NCBI GenBank assembly: GCA_015055605.1
Contig: SVHV01000002.1
Coordinates: 88,049-152,048 of the forward strand
Length of the DNA stretch: 64,000 nucleotides
Source: Clostridiales bacterium
GTDB lineage: Bacteria; Bacillota; Clostridia; Christensenellales; UBA1242
Reading direction: 5' to 3'
The position numbers were made by a program, and so were the translations under genes. Below the pieces are notes generated by a model. That model saw nothing but the letters and a program-made list of their open reading frames with translations. It made no database searches and was not told where the DNA came from. Below, one piece after another: positions 31,962 through 42,370 of this stretch; within the stretch, counting starts at the first letter, position 1; each line of letters begins with the position of its first letter.

Positions 31962-33164
31962 ATGGATTTATTTGATAAATGTCACAATGAATTTATGCAG
32001 ATGGTTAACGGACTCCAGAGGGATAATGTTTATCCTTACTTTACAGCCCTAACATCTGGTCAAGATACAGAGGTTATCATGAACGACAGAAAAACTGTTA
32101 TGATAGGCTCAAATAACTACTTAGGACTAACTAGCCACCCTGAAGTAATCAAGGCTGGTATAGAGGCAATAGAGAAGTACGGTTCAGGCTGTAGTGGTAG
32201 TAGATTTCTAAACGGAACACTAGACCAACACATCTTACTTGAGCAAGAATTAGCAGAGTTTCTTCACAAAGAGGCTGTTGTTACTTTCTCAACAGGCTTT
32301 CAGTCAAACTTAGGTATCATCAGTGCTATATGTGGTAGAAATGATGTAATCATAGGCGACAAAGAGAATCATGCTAGTATCTATGACGCTTGTAGACTAA
32401 GTTATGCCAAATTACTTAGATACGAGCATAATGATATGGAAGACTTAGAGAGACAACTTAAGTCTGTACCTGAAGATAAAGGTATTTTGATTGTAACAGA
32501 CGGACTATTCTCTATGGGTGGAGATATCGCCAACCTACCAGAAATCGTTAAACTTGCCAAAAAATATGGTGCTAGAATAATGGTTGATGACGCTCATGGC
32601 TTAGGTGTACTAGGCGAACATGGTAGAGGCACTGCAGAATATTGGGGACTAGAGGACGAAGTAGATATCTATATGGGCACATTCAGTAAATCTCTAGCAT
32701 CTCTAGGTGGCTATATGGCAGCAAAAAAAGAGGTTGTAGACTTCGTTAAACATACCAGCCGTCCATTTATCTTCTCAGCATCTATCACACCTGCAAGTGT
32801 GGCTTGTGCTAGGGCCGCTCTAAAAATTCTAAGAGAACACCCTGAGAGAGTTTCTCAACTAAGAGAAGTAAGCGACTATATGAGAAAAGGACTAAAAGAA
32901 AGAGGTGTTGCAATCATTGAAGCAACAACCCCTATTATCCCTATCTATACATACACAAACGAGAGAACATTTATGGCTTGTAGAATGTTACAAGACAGAG
33001 GAGTATATGTAAACCCTGTAGTTTCTCCAGCAGTACCAGTAGGACAATGTTTACTTAGAACCAGCTATACTGCTACTCACACAAAAGAGCAATTAGATAG
33101 AGCAATTGAGGCTATCGCTGAGGTTATGAAAGAACTCCCTCCATACAACCCTAACGAAGAGTAA
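31962..33164 (+). CDS. Alpha-oxoamine synthase family PLP enzyme, serine-palmitoyltransferase-like
   Basis: GSNNYLGLTSHPEV, YGSGCSGSRFLNGTLDQH, VDDAHGLGVLGEHGRG, GTFSKSLASLGGY. Substrate not determinable by eye. Confidence 0.85.
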   Translation: MDLFDKCHNEFMQMVNGLQRDNVYPYFTALTSGQDTEVIMNDRKTVMIGSNNYLGLTSHPEVIKAGIEAIEKYGSGCSGSRFLNGTLDQHILLEQELAEFLHKEAVVTFSTGFQSNLGIISAICGRNDVIIGDKENHASIYDACRLSYAKLLRYEHNDMEDLERQLKSVPEDKGILIVTDGLFSMGGDIANLPEIVKLAKKYGARIMVDDAHGLGVLGEHGRGTAEYWGLEDEVDIYMGTFSKSLASLGGYMAAKKEVVDFVKHTSRPFIFSASITPASVACARAALKILREHPERVSQLREVSDYMRKGLKERGVAIIEATTPIIPIYTYTNERTFMACRMLQDRGVYVNPVVSPAVPVGQCLLRTSYTATHTKEQLDRAIEAIAEVMKELPPYNPNEE

Positions 33165-33175
33165 TTAAAAAACAA

Positions 33176-33206
33176 AAAGACAGTGAAAAACCACTGTCTT
33201 TTTTAT
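33176..33206 (+). terminator. Intrinsic terminator
   Basis: AAGACAGTG...CACTGTCTTTTTT. Confidence 0.8.
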
Positions 33207-33267
33207 TTCTTCTACAGAAAAAAATAAAAGCATCTAAAAAACTTTAGATGCCTCATTACCTTATATA

Positions 33268-33477
33268 TTAACCTAAGTTTACAGAAAAATTATTACTTAA
33301 ATATTTTTCGTCTAGGTCTCTTATCATTTCTAAATTGTCAAGTTTTGATGCGAGTAGTTCGACCATGAATTCTCTATGAAGGTAATCACCAGAAGAAAAG
33401 CCTGAGTCAAATCTATTTTCTCTAGCTCTATACAATTCTTCTCTAGTGTTCGCTATCATAAAAGATAATTCTTCCAC
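33268..33477 (-). CDS. Small uncharacterised protein
   Basis: 69-aa ORF in a gene-sized gap, flanked by hairpins. Confidence 0.5.
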   Translation of the reverse strand: MEELSFMIANTREELYRARENRFDSGFSSGDYLHREFMVELLASKLDNLEMIRDLDEKYLSNNFSVNLG

Positions 33478-33753
33478 GACTTAAAACTCCTTTCAGGGCC
33501 TTATTTATAGATAATTAAAAGTTGTATTTTTATCTTAACCCCTATATAAATATTATACCATATTTATACTAAAAATTCAAGAATTTTTCCACTATTTTTA
33601 CAAATGTGGTTTTATTAATATTTTGGCTAAATATAGCCATTATTCTGCACAATAAATTCTATAAAAAACCATTTAATAGATTTACACCAAATAACACACA
33701 AATAATAAAAAAGAGTGTCCTTATAGACACTCATTATTTATTTAAAAATTATT

Positions 33754-35073
33754 TTAGTTAGCAGTATGTGGAGCCATATCTAAGATATTATCACCAGTAG
33801 CATTCACCATACCTGTTACTGGTGTAGTACCAGTCTTTGAACCCCAGAAATTATCTGTAATTACAATTGTTGCGCCATCTTCTACACTAGCCTTAATTAA
33901 CTCACCAGAAGCATCACTAGCATTAACCATTGAGTTGCCAGAGATAAGAACTATTGCATCTGAATCAATATATGATAGTCTAATTGCTCTATCGCCTGTA
34001 TTTGTAATTGTATTATTTGTAATAGCGATTTCACCAGTATAATTACTGCCTGTACCACTTATTTGAATAGCATTGAAACCAATATCTGTAAATGTACAAT
34101 TATCAACTGTTACATTGATATCGTCCTCTACTCTAGTATCAATAAGGATAGCATTAGCAGTAGAACCTACAATATTTTTAAACTCACAATTTCTAACGAT
34201 TACATTATTAATACCGTTTTTTGCAGAAATAATGTGTAGAGCATGTTTATTATCAATACCTGTTAGGTCAAATATAACATTTTCAAAAACAATATTATTA
34301 ATAGAAATTATTGCATTTTCAGAATATGCAGAATTAAACAAACTATTAATCAAAAATCCATCTGTAAAGGTCATATTTGAGAACTTAAGTGTATCAATGG
34401 TATAAGTCATATACAAATAATAATCTAGACCACCAGACCCATCCTCATTCTTGTATTTTACCGCACTACCTGCATTAATACCAAAGCCACTCATTTTAGT
34501 AGTAGCCTTATCCTCTCCTGTAAAAGAAAGCTCTCCTATTACTCTGTTGAATTTCTTAGGAGTACTAAGAGTATCTCCCTCACCTGTTGTATAATTTGCA
34601 TGCTTTAAAACAAATTTATCATAATTACCAGCAGTTAGTGTAATCTTGTAGTCAGACCAGTTTCTGTCTGCAAGGTCACTAGGATTAACAACAGACTCTA
34701 GATTTGTAGTATCAAGAGTAACACTATGATTAATTACATGAGCAGAATTATGAGAACAAACAGATGTCTTGATATACTGATGATCATCGTCATACCATGC
34801 AGTAGCATCATAATCATGACCTAGAGCATCAATAACCCAAGCATCTTTAGCTATCTCATTTATACCACTTGCATCAGAAAAATATTTGTCACAAGTAGTA
34901 CAATCATAATATTCGCTATTTCCGTCCTCCTCACAAGTAACGGCAACAGCAGCAATTTTAGATAGTGTATGAATATGAGTATCATCAGCAGGTGGCTCTT
35001 CGTTACAGCCAACCATAAACATACCTGCGATTCCTACAGGAATAGCAAGAATCAAACTCTTCCATTTCTTCAT
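33754..35073 (-). CDS. Lipoprotein with predicted right-handed beta-helix
   Basis: Lipobox GMFMVGC; repeated INNVIVRNCEFKNI / INVTVDNCTFTDIGFNAIQISG / IAITNNTITNTGDRAIRLS rungs. Confidence 0.7.
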   Translation of the reverse strand: MKKWKSLILAIPVGIAGMFMVGCNEEPPADDTHIHTLSKIAAVAVTCEEDGNSEYYDCTTCDKYFSDASGINEIAKDAWVIDALGHDYDATAWYDDDHQYIKTSVCSHNSAHVINHSVTLDTTNLESVVNPSDLADRNWSDYKITLTAGNYDKFVLKHANYTTGEGDTLSTPKKFNRVIGELSFTGEDKATTKMSGFGINAGSAVKYKNEDGSGGLDYYLYMTYTIDTLKFSNMTFTDGFLINSLFNSAYSENAIISINNIVFENVIFDLTGIDNKHALHIISAKNGINNVIVRNCEFKNIVGSTANAILIDTRVEDDINVTVDNCTFTDIGFNAIQISGTGSNYTGEIAITNNTITNTGDRAIRLSYIDSDAIVLISGNSMVNASDASGELIKASVEDGATIVITDNFWGSKTGTTPVTGMVNATGDNILDMAPHTAN

Positions 35074-35270
35074 ATCATATCTCCTTTTTTAGATATAATT
35101 TTATAAAAATATATTATACAATTTTTAATCGTTTTAGTCAAATATATTAGAGTGCAAAAAAAATTGCGAGTTTACGATATTATTTATATGTTATATATAA
35201 ATAAATTTTTCTCAAAACTCGCAAATATTATCAAGAAAAACTATACTAATCTAAAAAATAAAACTAAAGA

Positions 35271-35738
35271 CTACACCTTTAATCTCATATATCTCCTATA
35301 TGTTTCAAAACCCATTTTTTCATAAAATTTAAGAGCACTATCATTAAAAGCCCACATATTGAGTTCAACTCTAGGAAACCCAACTTCTCTAGCATAATTA
35401 GCAATCTCTTCCATTAATACTCTCCCCATACCTTTACCCCTGAAAGATTCTTTAGTACCCAACTCTTGCACTTCTATAAATCTCTGTTCCCATCTATATA
35501 CATTTTCGGGTTTTACTACTAATTCAAGCATTGCGTAAGCACAAACCTCGCCACGCTCTTCGCACACAAAAAGTTTCTTAGTATCGCTACCAAAAAATGT
35601 TCTCAAATATTCTTTTTTCTCATCAGAAAACCCCGGCTTAAAATTAGCAGGCTCTCCCTCTACATGTATATCATTTACTTCTGCTCTAATGATATTTACC
35701 TGTTCATAATCTTGCTCTGTACCTAATCTAACAACCAT
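35271..35738 (-). CDS. GNAT family N-acetyltransferase
   Basis: VQELGTKESFRGKGMGRVLMEEIANYAREVGFPRVELNMWAFNDSALKFYEKMGFE. Confidence 0.9.
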   Translation of the reverse strand: MVVRLGTEQDYEQVNIIRAEVNDIHVEGEPANFKPGFSDEKKEYLRTFFGSDTKKLFVCEERGEVCAYAMLELVVKPENVYRWEQRFIEVQELGTKESFRGKGMGRVLMEEIANYAREVGFPRVELNMWAFNDSALKFYEKMGFETYRRYMRLKV

Positions 35739-35855
35739 ACAAAACTCCTTTTTACAATTCTAACACAACATAGCCACACAACCAAAGTAATAGACACAAA
35801 TAAAGATTCTTTTACAAAAAAAAGAAAACAGTGAAACACTGTCTTCTATTACAAT

Positions 35856-36359
35856 CTATTTTCTAGGCAATCCCTTCTTTAAGTCCTCAAGAGCCTTCTC
35901 TGGCTGTTCCCTTAGAGATATAAGATAATTATATGCACCCAAAGGAGATAGTGGATAATTCTTATGTAAATATTCGGCAGTATACCCCTCAACTTTTATA
36001 GCACTTTCAGTAAATTCCTCATATAAAACATAATCATAAAATTCAATAAATATATCTCTATGAGTGGCTAATGTGTCTACAAATTTATTGAGCAGTTTTT
36101 CGGAATAATCTTTTACACTACGAAGATAATCTTTCATTAAATTTTTTCTAATATCGTCTTCGGAATATTGTTTTTGATTCTGATAATAACTAACAACACT
36201 GCCCATACTAATTTCTTCATTTTTTACTTTATTAAACTCTTCTTCGGTAATCTTTATTTGAAGAATAACTTGACAGATTTGTCCAGCATCAAACCTAATA
36301 TATTTATTACCATACTGTTCAAGCATAAATATACCAGTTCCTCTCTTTATAATCTCCAC
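35856..36359 (-). CDS. Uncharacterised protein
   Basis: AAGGAGG upstream of GTG at 36359 suggests the ORF-track start (36428) is too long; no family recognised. Confidence 0.5.
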   Translation of the reverse strand: MEIIKRGTGIFMLEQYGNKYIRFDAGQICQVILQIKITEEEFNKVKNEEISMGSVVSYYQNQKQYSEDDIRKNLMKDYLRSVKDYSEKLLNKFVDTLATHRDIFIEFYDYVLYEEFTESAIKVEGYTAEYLHKNYPLSPLGAYNYLISLREQPEKALEDLKKGLPRK

Positions 36360-36554
36360 AACAGACAGCCTCCTTAAATTAAACATACATATTTTTATCA
36401 GCATATAAGTTATAAGAACTTTTGTCAAATCATTTATCTAATTCAAACACACTAAAGAATATTTTGAAACCAAATCATAATAATTCATTATTAAAAAAAA
36501 TCTTTGTATGATACAATAAAAAACAATAAAACACATATACAGGAGAGAAAAACT

Positions 36555-37367
36555 ATGTATACTATACCTATTTATCAAAACGAGCAAATTCAACCAAATA
36601 CACAAAAGCAATCGGAGGAATTTTCTCAAGCATCTCTAGATTTAAGCAAAAAAGTAGGAACACCAGAAGAAACTCAAGCATTTATAGATGTATTTGCAAA
36701 ACTAATAAACCTTAAATTTATAGTACCCCTATATAATAAGGATATTTTTATCAACAACAATACTTTGATGGCATTTACAGACTATGCTGAGTATCAAACT
36801 TGGGACGCTCTAAATGGAGAAGTTAGAGCTCAATTTATCATACTTAATTATTTTGAACTTAGAAACAAAATATCAGAAACAGGTGCACTACTAGAACTCA
36901 ACTACACACTATTTGATAGAAACAATATGCAAATATATACTAAATTTACTTTCGACAACCTAAAAAATCTAGAGTCACTATATATTCGTTACAATTCTAA
37001 AGATGTAGATTATATGCTATCTGCTTGTGGAATCTTACCTGAACTATATGAGGCACTAGTAGATGCGAGACACTACTTCGATAATTACTGTGAAGACAAG
37101 CCTGTAACAAAAGCATCTCTAGGTCTAGCAAGTAATATGTCTGACCTTAGCGACCCTGACAAGATTTTAGTTGTTGAGTGTAATAGTGAAGTGGAGTACC
37201 TTGCTATAGAAACAGAACTCTCTCAGATTTACGAAAAGAAATATGGCACTCCTCACCCACAAGGTATAAAAATCGCTTATTACAAATCAAGCCTAGCAGA
37301 AGCACTTAATTCTAAACTAGAAAATATTGATACTTATATAAATACACTAAAATCAGTTCTCAACTAA
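36555..37367 (+). CDS. Uncharacterised protein with SseB-like N-terminal region
   Basis: AGGAGAG RBS before ATG at 36555 (MYTIPIY); FAKLINLKFIVPLYNKDI...LMAFTDYAEYQTW resembles the SseB N-terminal domain. Confidence 0.45.
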   Translation: MYTIPIYQNEQIQPNTQKQSEEFSQASLDLSKKVGTPEETQAFIDVFAKLINLKFIVPLYNKDIFINNNTLMAFTDYAEYQTWDALNGEVRAQFIILNYFELRNKISETGALLELNYTLFDRNNMQIYTKFTFDNLKNLESLYIRYNSKDVDYMLSACGILPELYEALVDARHYFDNYCEDKPVTKASLGLASNMSDLSDPDKILVVECNSEVEYLAIETELSQIYEKKYGTPHPQGIKIAYYKSSLAEALNSKLENIDTYINTLKSVLN

Positions 37368-37473
37368 AAAAAGAAAAAGAACATTCTAAAAACTAGAGTG
37401 TTCTTTTTTATATTTACAATCTTATATATTTCATAATACAAATACGAATAATACACCTTTGTACAAAAAACAA

Positions 37474-37503
37474 AAAAATACACCCGATTAGGTGTATTTT
37501 TTA
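37474..37503 (-). terminator. Intrinsic terminator of tRNA-Glu
   Basis: AAAATACACC-CGATTA-GGTGTATTTT. Confidence 0.8.
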
Positions 37504-37506
37504 TTC

Positions 37507-37581
37507 TGGTACTCCCCAGGAGACTCGAACTCCTGATTCCGCCGTGAGAGGGCGACGTCTTAACCGCTTGACCAGGGGAGC
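37507..37581 (-). tRNA. tRNA-Glu (anticodon CTC)
   Basis: Minus strand GCTCCCCTGGTCAAGCGGTTAAGACGTCGCCCTCTCACGGCGGAATCAGGAGTTCGAGTCTCCTGGGGAGTACCA; loop CTCTCAC; CCA encoded. Confidence 0.95.
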
Positions 37582-37929
37582 AGATATTTTCGACTCTATA
37601 ATTATACTACAATACCAACCCAAATGCAAGTAGTTTTTGCAATTTTTTTCACTTTTAAGTACATTTAGATACATACTTAATATTTTTTGGCTAAATAAAG
37701 GGATTTTATAATAAAGAAAATTTGTAATATTTTTTAATAAATTAATCATTTTTGGGTAAAACTTTAGTATTTTTAGCATTTTTTAAAGCAAATCTACCCC
37801 AATTTTATTTACTAGTAGGCTCTATCTGTGCTAAACTTTAAGTAGGGTTTGAGTACCTAACTGTTTTTTGCGACTCTGCAAAAATTAGTTATAAAGTAGT
37901 ACAAACCCAAATTCACAAGGAAAAGTGTA

Positions 37930-38976
37930 ATGAAATACCACGATTTGAAAATAGGAATTGTGGGAACAGGTAGTCTAGGACCAGTCCTTGCAGTTGAACT
38001 AGCATCTAACGGTTATGATGTAGAACTAGTTGCAGAAGGAAAAGGCATTTACATAGACGACTCAAAGGCTTTCCATATAATGGGCGACTTTGGAGATAAA
38101 ACCTATCTAGTTCCTACAGTTAAGTCAATTAGTGACTTTACTTCAAAAAAAGACTTCATTATCCTTGCGACCAAAGCATTTCAGACAGTAAAAATTGTAG
38201 AAGAGGCACTAGAACACCTCACTCCAGTTGGCGCAATAGTAACTGTACAAAATGTATTCTCGCTGGACAGAATCTTTAAACTAATTCCTCCAGAAAAATC
38301 TATCTGCTTGTACTTAGATATATTTACATCATCTAGACCTTACGGCAGAGTAGTTGTAGACTCTGGTGGAATAACTATGGGTGTATATGATAAAGACATA
38401 TTCCCTATGATGCAGGTATTTGAAAAGATTATGAGAGAGATGTGTTCAACACATATCACTAATAATATTTGGGGATACTTACTGAGTAGGAATATTATGA
38501 ATGCGACTATTTCGGCTCTGGGTGCTATATCTGGTATGCCACTAGGCGACATACTGGGTAATTACAATGGCAGATACCTATTCAATAGACTCATAGAAGA
38601 GGGATACTCACTACTAAAGAAGTTTAGAATAAATATTCTACCTTATGCAGGCAAACTCGATTATGAATTATTCACAAACAAGAGTTTTAAAGGCAGAATA
38701 TATAATTACAAGATGACTAAGATTATGAGGAAAAATAACCCTCACATTAGGTCATCAATACTATACGACCTTGAACAAGGCAAACAGACCGAAATCGAGT
38801 ATGTTTTAGGTAGTTTCATAAAGTATGGCGATAGGCTGAAATTTAAAATTCCATATACTAGAGCCATATATACTATGATAAAAGAAATAGAGAACGGTAT
38901 GAGAAGAATATCACCAGAGGCTTTCTATGACCCAACACTCGTAAATATTGATAAGAGGAGAATTTTTAAGAAATGA
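37930..38976 (+). CDS. Ketopantoate reductase (PanE/ApbA)-like protein
   Basis: IGIVGTGSLGPVLAVELASNGYDVELV Rossmann motif; ILATKAFQT; VTVQNVF. Confidence 0.75.
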   Translation: MKYHDLKIGIVGTGSLGPVLAVELASNGYDVELVAEGKGIYIDDSKAFHIMGDFGDKTYLVPTVKSISDFTSKKDFIILATKAFQTVKIVEEALEHLTPVGAIVTVQNVFSLDRIFKLIPPEKSICLYLDIFTSSRPYGRVVVDSGGITMGVYDKDIFPMMQVFEKIMREMCSTHITNNIWGYLLSRNIMNATISALGAISGMPLGDILGNYNGRYLFNRLIEEGYSLLKKFRINILPYAGKLDYELFTNKSFKGRIYNYKMTKIMRKNNPHIRSSILYDLEQGKQTEIEYVLGSFIKYGDRLKFKIPYTRAIYTMIKEIENGMRRISPEAFYDPTLVNIDKRRIFKK

Positions 38977-39395
38977 TAATAGACGAAATCAAACAAGCAA
39001 ATGTACAAGCAATGAAAGACAAAGACGCTCTTGCTAGAGCAATATACAGTGTTATTATGAATAAACACCTAATGGCAACAGTTGATTCTAGAACTAACGG
39101 AAAAGAAGTAGAAGATGCTGATATGGTTAGAATCATTCAAAAGACTATCAAAGAATTAGAAGAAGAGAGAGACAACTATGCTAGAGTAGGTAACGAAGAA
39201 GAAGTTAAAAATATCGAGTACCAAAAGTCTCTAATCGAAAAATATCTTCCACAACTTCTTAGTGAAGAAGAAATCAAGGCTATCATTATGACACTTGAGG
39301 ACAAGACTGTTCCTAGCGTTATGAGACATTTCAAAACTAACTACAATGGCAAATGCGATATGAAAGTGGTTAGTAATGTTCTAAAGAGCCTATAA
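38973..39395 (+). CDS. GatB/YqeY domain protein
   Basis: KDALARAIYSVIMNKHL...YEKSLIEKYLPQLLSEEEI-type sequence; overlaps the upstream gene by 4 nt. Confidence 0.85.
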   Translation: MIIDEIKQANVQAMKDKDALARAIYSVIMNKHLMATVDSRTNGKEVEDADMVRIIQKTIKELEEERDNYARVGNEEEVKNIEYQKSLIEKYLPQLLSEEEIKAIIMTLEDKTVPSVMRHFKTNYNGKCDMKVVSNVLKSL

Positions 39396-39462
39396 TTTAT
39401 TTTGGTTATAAACTACAATATTTACTCTATTTTATACATTTTCAATTTTTATATTATACATA

Positions 39463-39494
39463 AGAAAAAGCACCTATCTACTAGGTGCTTTTTC
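39463..39494. terminator. Bidirectional intrinsic terminator
   Basis: AGAAAAAGCACCTA-TCTAC-TAGGTGCTTTTTCT. Confidence 0.85.
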
Positions 39495-39527
39495 TATTGC
39501 AAATAATTTATAAAATTACTGATTTTA

Positions 39528-41051
39528 TTATCTAAATATAGCGATAACTTTACTCCAACTAGCAGAGATTTTTTCGCTAAGTTTTCTCTTCTGGATATCC
39601 TTTAGAGTAACAGGCTCAGCATTAGATATTATCTCACTAATATCCTTAGAGATATCTTTCATAACATCACCATACATATATACACCACAGTTGAAGTGTT
39701 TATATATACTATAGCAGTCTAGGTTATTAGTAGAAATAACAGCTGAAGTATTATCTGTGATAATTAGTCTACTAGTCATTCTTCTATTATTGATTTCGTA
39801 GATTTTTATTCCCTCTTTGATTAGTTCTGCAAAGAATGATTTAGCAAGGATTTTTACCCTCTTAACTTCTGCTTCACCAGAGTAAACAATTTTTACATCT
39901 ACACCCGATTTAACAGCCATAATAAGAGCATTCTTTAATTCGTCATTTAGAGAAATATATGTAGTAGTAATAACAATAGATTCTTTTGCATTATGAATCA
40001 TACTGAGTAGTACATTTTTATTACTATGACCTACAGATACTGGATTAGTAGAATATGGAAGTATCCAGTTTTTAGTTTTTGCTGGAGTGCCTTCTACGAA
40101 ATACTCTTGCAATTTAATAACCTTCTTGCTAGCATACTGATAATCTTCAAAGAAACTAACTATTAGGTTTCTAACTGCTTGACCAGTAAATCTAATTCCT
40201 GCATCTTTGGTAGGAATAGTAGCCATATCATCAACAAGGTTTAGATACTCGTCAGAGATATTGAATCCTGACATAAAGCCCTTCTCTCCGTCTATAACAG
40301 TGATTCTCTTGAAGTTTCTACAGTTTAAGAAACTAGTACCCAGTCCAGCCATTCTATTGAATGGTACAGTCTCGATACCATGGTTTCTCATTTTTACAAA
40401 CTGCTCATTATCTATATACTTAGTACAAGCACCGTCATCATACACAAACTTAACCTTGACACCCTCTCTAGCCTTGAGTCTAAGGATATCAAATAGAGTC
40501 CACCATACTTTACCAGGGATAATCTTGTAACACTCCATAAGGATATATTTCTTAGCAGATTTACAAGCCTCGAATAGGTCTGTAAAATATGCATCACCAG
40601 AATTGTAGTATTTGATATCGGTCTTGTCATAACAAGGCATACCTATAGTCTCTACTAGATATTTACAGGTCTTGTATGCAGACACTGAACTATGTTTTAG
40701 AGAGTCTAAAGACTCGTCACTAGGCAAGTTAGTTTTTCTATTACGATATAGAATATTCGCCCATTCTTTTTTTACTTTCTTATCTCCCTTACGCTCTTTG
40801 GTAAGAACAGCATAAGATATACCAAATATCGGAAGCCACACAGTCAACAAAAATACAGTTACTTTGTATGTATCTTTTTCTTTTCTATTAGCGAGGAAAA
40901 AGATTGTAATACAAGCAATCAATACAGATGCCAGGTAGTAAACATATAGATATCCACACACCCAACTAGTTATCATAATTGTTGCATTAATAAGAAAAGC
41001 GACTAACAATCTAAGTTTATTAGAAACAAAGAATTTCTTAAATTTGCTCAC
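39528..41051 (-). CDS. Cardiolipin-synthase-like PLD superfamily protein with degenerate HKD motifs
   Basis: Two N-terminal TM helices plus two PLD-like repeats; NCRNFKRITVIDG and RRMTSRLIITDNTSAVISTNNLD align to the HKD motifs but lack both His. Confidence 0.85.
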   Translation of the reverse strand: MSKFKKFFVSNKLRLLVAFLINATIMITSWVCGYLYVYYLASVLIACITIFFLANRKEKDTYKVTVFLLTVWLPIFGISYAVLTKERKGDKKVKKEWANILYRNRKTNLPSDESLDSLKHSSVSAYKTCKYLVETIGMPCYDKTDIKYYNSGDAYFTDLFEACKSAKKYILMECYKIIPGKVWWTLFDILRLKAREGVKVKFVYDDGACTKYIDNEQFVKMRNHGIETVPFNRMAGLGTSFLNCRNFKRITVIDGEKGFMSGFNISDEYLNLVDDMATIPTKDAGIRFTGQAVRNLIVSFFEDYQYASKKVIKLQEYFVEGTPAKTKNWILPYSTNPVSVGHSNKNVLLSMIHNAKESIVITTTYISLNDELKNALIMAVKSGVDVKIVYSGEAEVKRVKILAKSFFAELIKEGIKIYEINNRRMTSRLIITDNTSAVISTNNLDCYSIYKHFNCGVYMYGDVMKDISKDISEIISNAEPVTLKDIQKRKLSEKISASWSKVIAIFR

Positions 41052-41293
41052 TATGAAATCTCCTTTTTTAGTTTCGGTATTTTATTATCATATAGTAACA
41101 CTATATAATATATTATCATACACTATTAGTTTATCACATAAGATACAAAAAAACAATTTTATATTCTAATAATTATAAAAATTATTTTTGTAATTTTCAA
41201 GAGGGTTACGAAAATTTTTGTAGAAAAATTACAGTAAAAATAGTTACAAAAAAAGACTAAGTTTAATCACTTAGCCTTTTAATTTTGTAAAGA

Positions 41294-42370
41294 TTAGAAA
41301 CATTTAGTCTTTAGAAGTTTAGCATACATTTCAACTAAAGAATCATAACTAAATTTACTAATAAACTCGTTCTTCTCACCACTAGTTACAGGGCCTGGTC
41401 CAAGTAAAACAACTGAACGATCTGTTAGGTAGTTACCGTCTGAAACAACGGCGATAGAAGACCTCTGGTTACCAGTTAGAGCCTCCATCTCAGCGATAAA
41501 TGACTCAGCAAATGTAGACATAGGAGGAACATCATCAATGATAGTAACATAGCCATTGTACTTCTCTGCTAATTCTTTAATCTTGTCAATAATCATTCTA
41601 TTGTGCTCGATTTTGATTGTTCTATACTCTAGATATGCAGAACAGTTACCTGGTACTCTATTTAGAGATACACCACCTTCGATTTTACCTAGGTTAAATG
41701 TTGTATAAGGAATCTCAAAAGAAGCGTTCTTTTCTTCTTTCATTCTATTATTGAATGTATAAACCTCGCCTAAGAAACCTACTGCTTTTTCTACTGCATT
41801 GATACCTTTAGTTGGGTTAGAAGAGTGAGCTTCTTTACCACTAATAAGTACAGACATTTTGAGTAGTCCTTTTGTAGCGATAACTGGATACAAACTAGTT
41901 GGAGTAGGAATAATAATATTCTGTGGAATATTAGGCTCTTTTGCAACAATAGTTTTGATACCAGTGAAGTTATTTTCCTCGTCAAATGTGAAGAATAATT
42001 TTAGACCGTTTTTAGCATTTCTCCAGTCGAATTTGCCTACAGCTTCTAATACTGCAGCCATACCACCTTTCATATCGCTAATACCTAAGCCTACTAATTT
42101 ATCTCCATCAATTGTTAGGTCCATAGCATCATAATCTTTCCAGTTAACACCTAATGCAACTGTATCTGTGTGACACACAAAACCTAAATCAGGTTCTTTA
42201 CCAGCAGATGCGATAAGACATAGTTTTTGACTATCGTCATCTACACAATATTTAGTCATAAAACCTAACTTAGTTAGATACTCGTCAATATACTCCATGA
42301 TAGATTTGTTTTGAGCATCAAATGCTGTGTTAAATTGAATTAAATCTCTAAGAATTTCGTAATTTCCCAT
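41294..42370 (-). CDS. M20 family metallopeptidase (ArgE/DapE-like)
   Basis: GFVCHTDTVALG, GISDMKGGMAAVL, FTFDEEN, SGKEAHSSNPTKGINA. Confidence 0.85.
   Translation of the reverse strand: MGNYEILRDLIQFNTAFDAQNKSIMEYIDEYLTKLGFMTKYCVDDDSQKLCLIASAGKEPDLGFVCHTDTVALGVNWKDYDAMDLTIDGDKLVGLGISDMKGGMAAVLEAVGKFDWRNAKNGLKLFFTFDEENNFTGIKTIVAKEPNIPQNIIIPTPTSLYPVIATKGLLKMSVLISGKEAHSSNPTKGINAVEKAVGFLGEVYTFNNRMKEEKNASFEIPYTTFNLGKIEGGVSLNRVPGNCSAYLEYRTIKIEHNRMIIDKIKELAEKYNGYVTIIDDVPPMSTFAESFIAEMEALTGNQRSSIAVVSDGNYLTDRSVVLLGPGPVTSGEKNEFISKFSYDSLVEMYAKLLKTKCF

Noticed and set aside
35832-35845. GTGAAACA inside CAGTGAAACACTG
   Set aside because: Resembles a parS half-site but is the stem-loop of a terminator.
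37501-37779. 92-aa minus-strand ORF
   Set aside because: Its C-terminus is translated from the tRNA-Glu gene; no RBS or homology signal.
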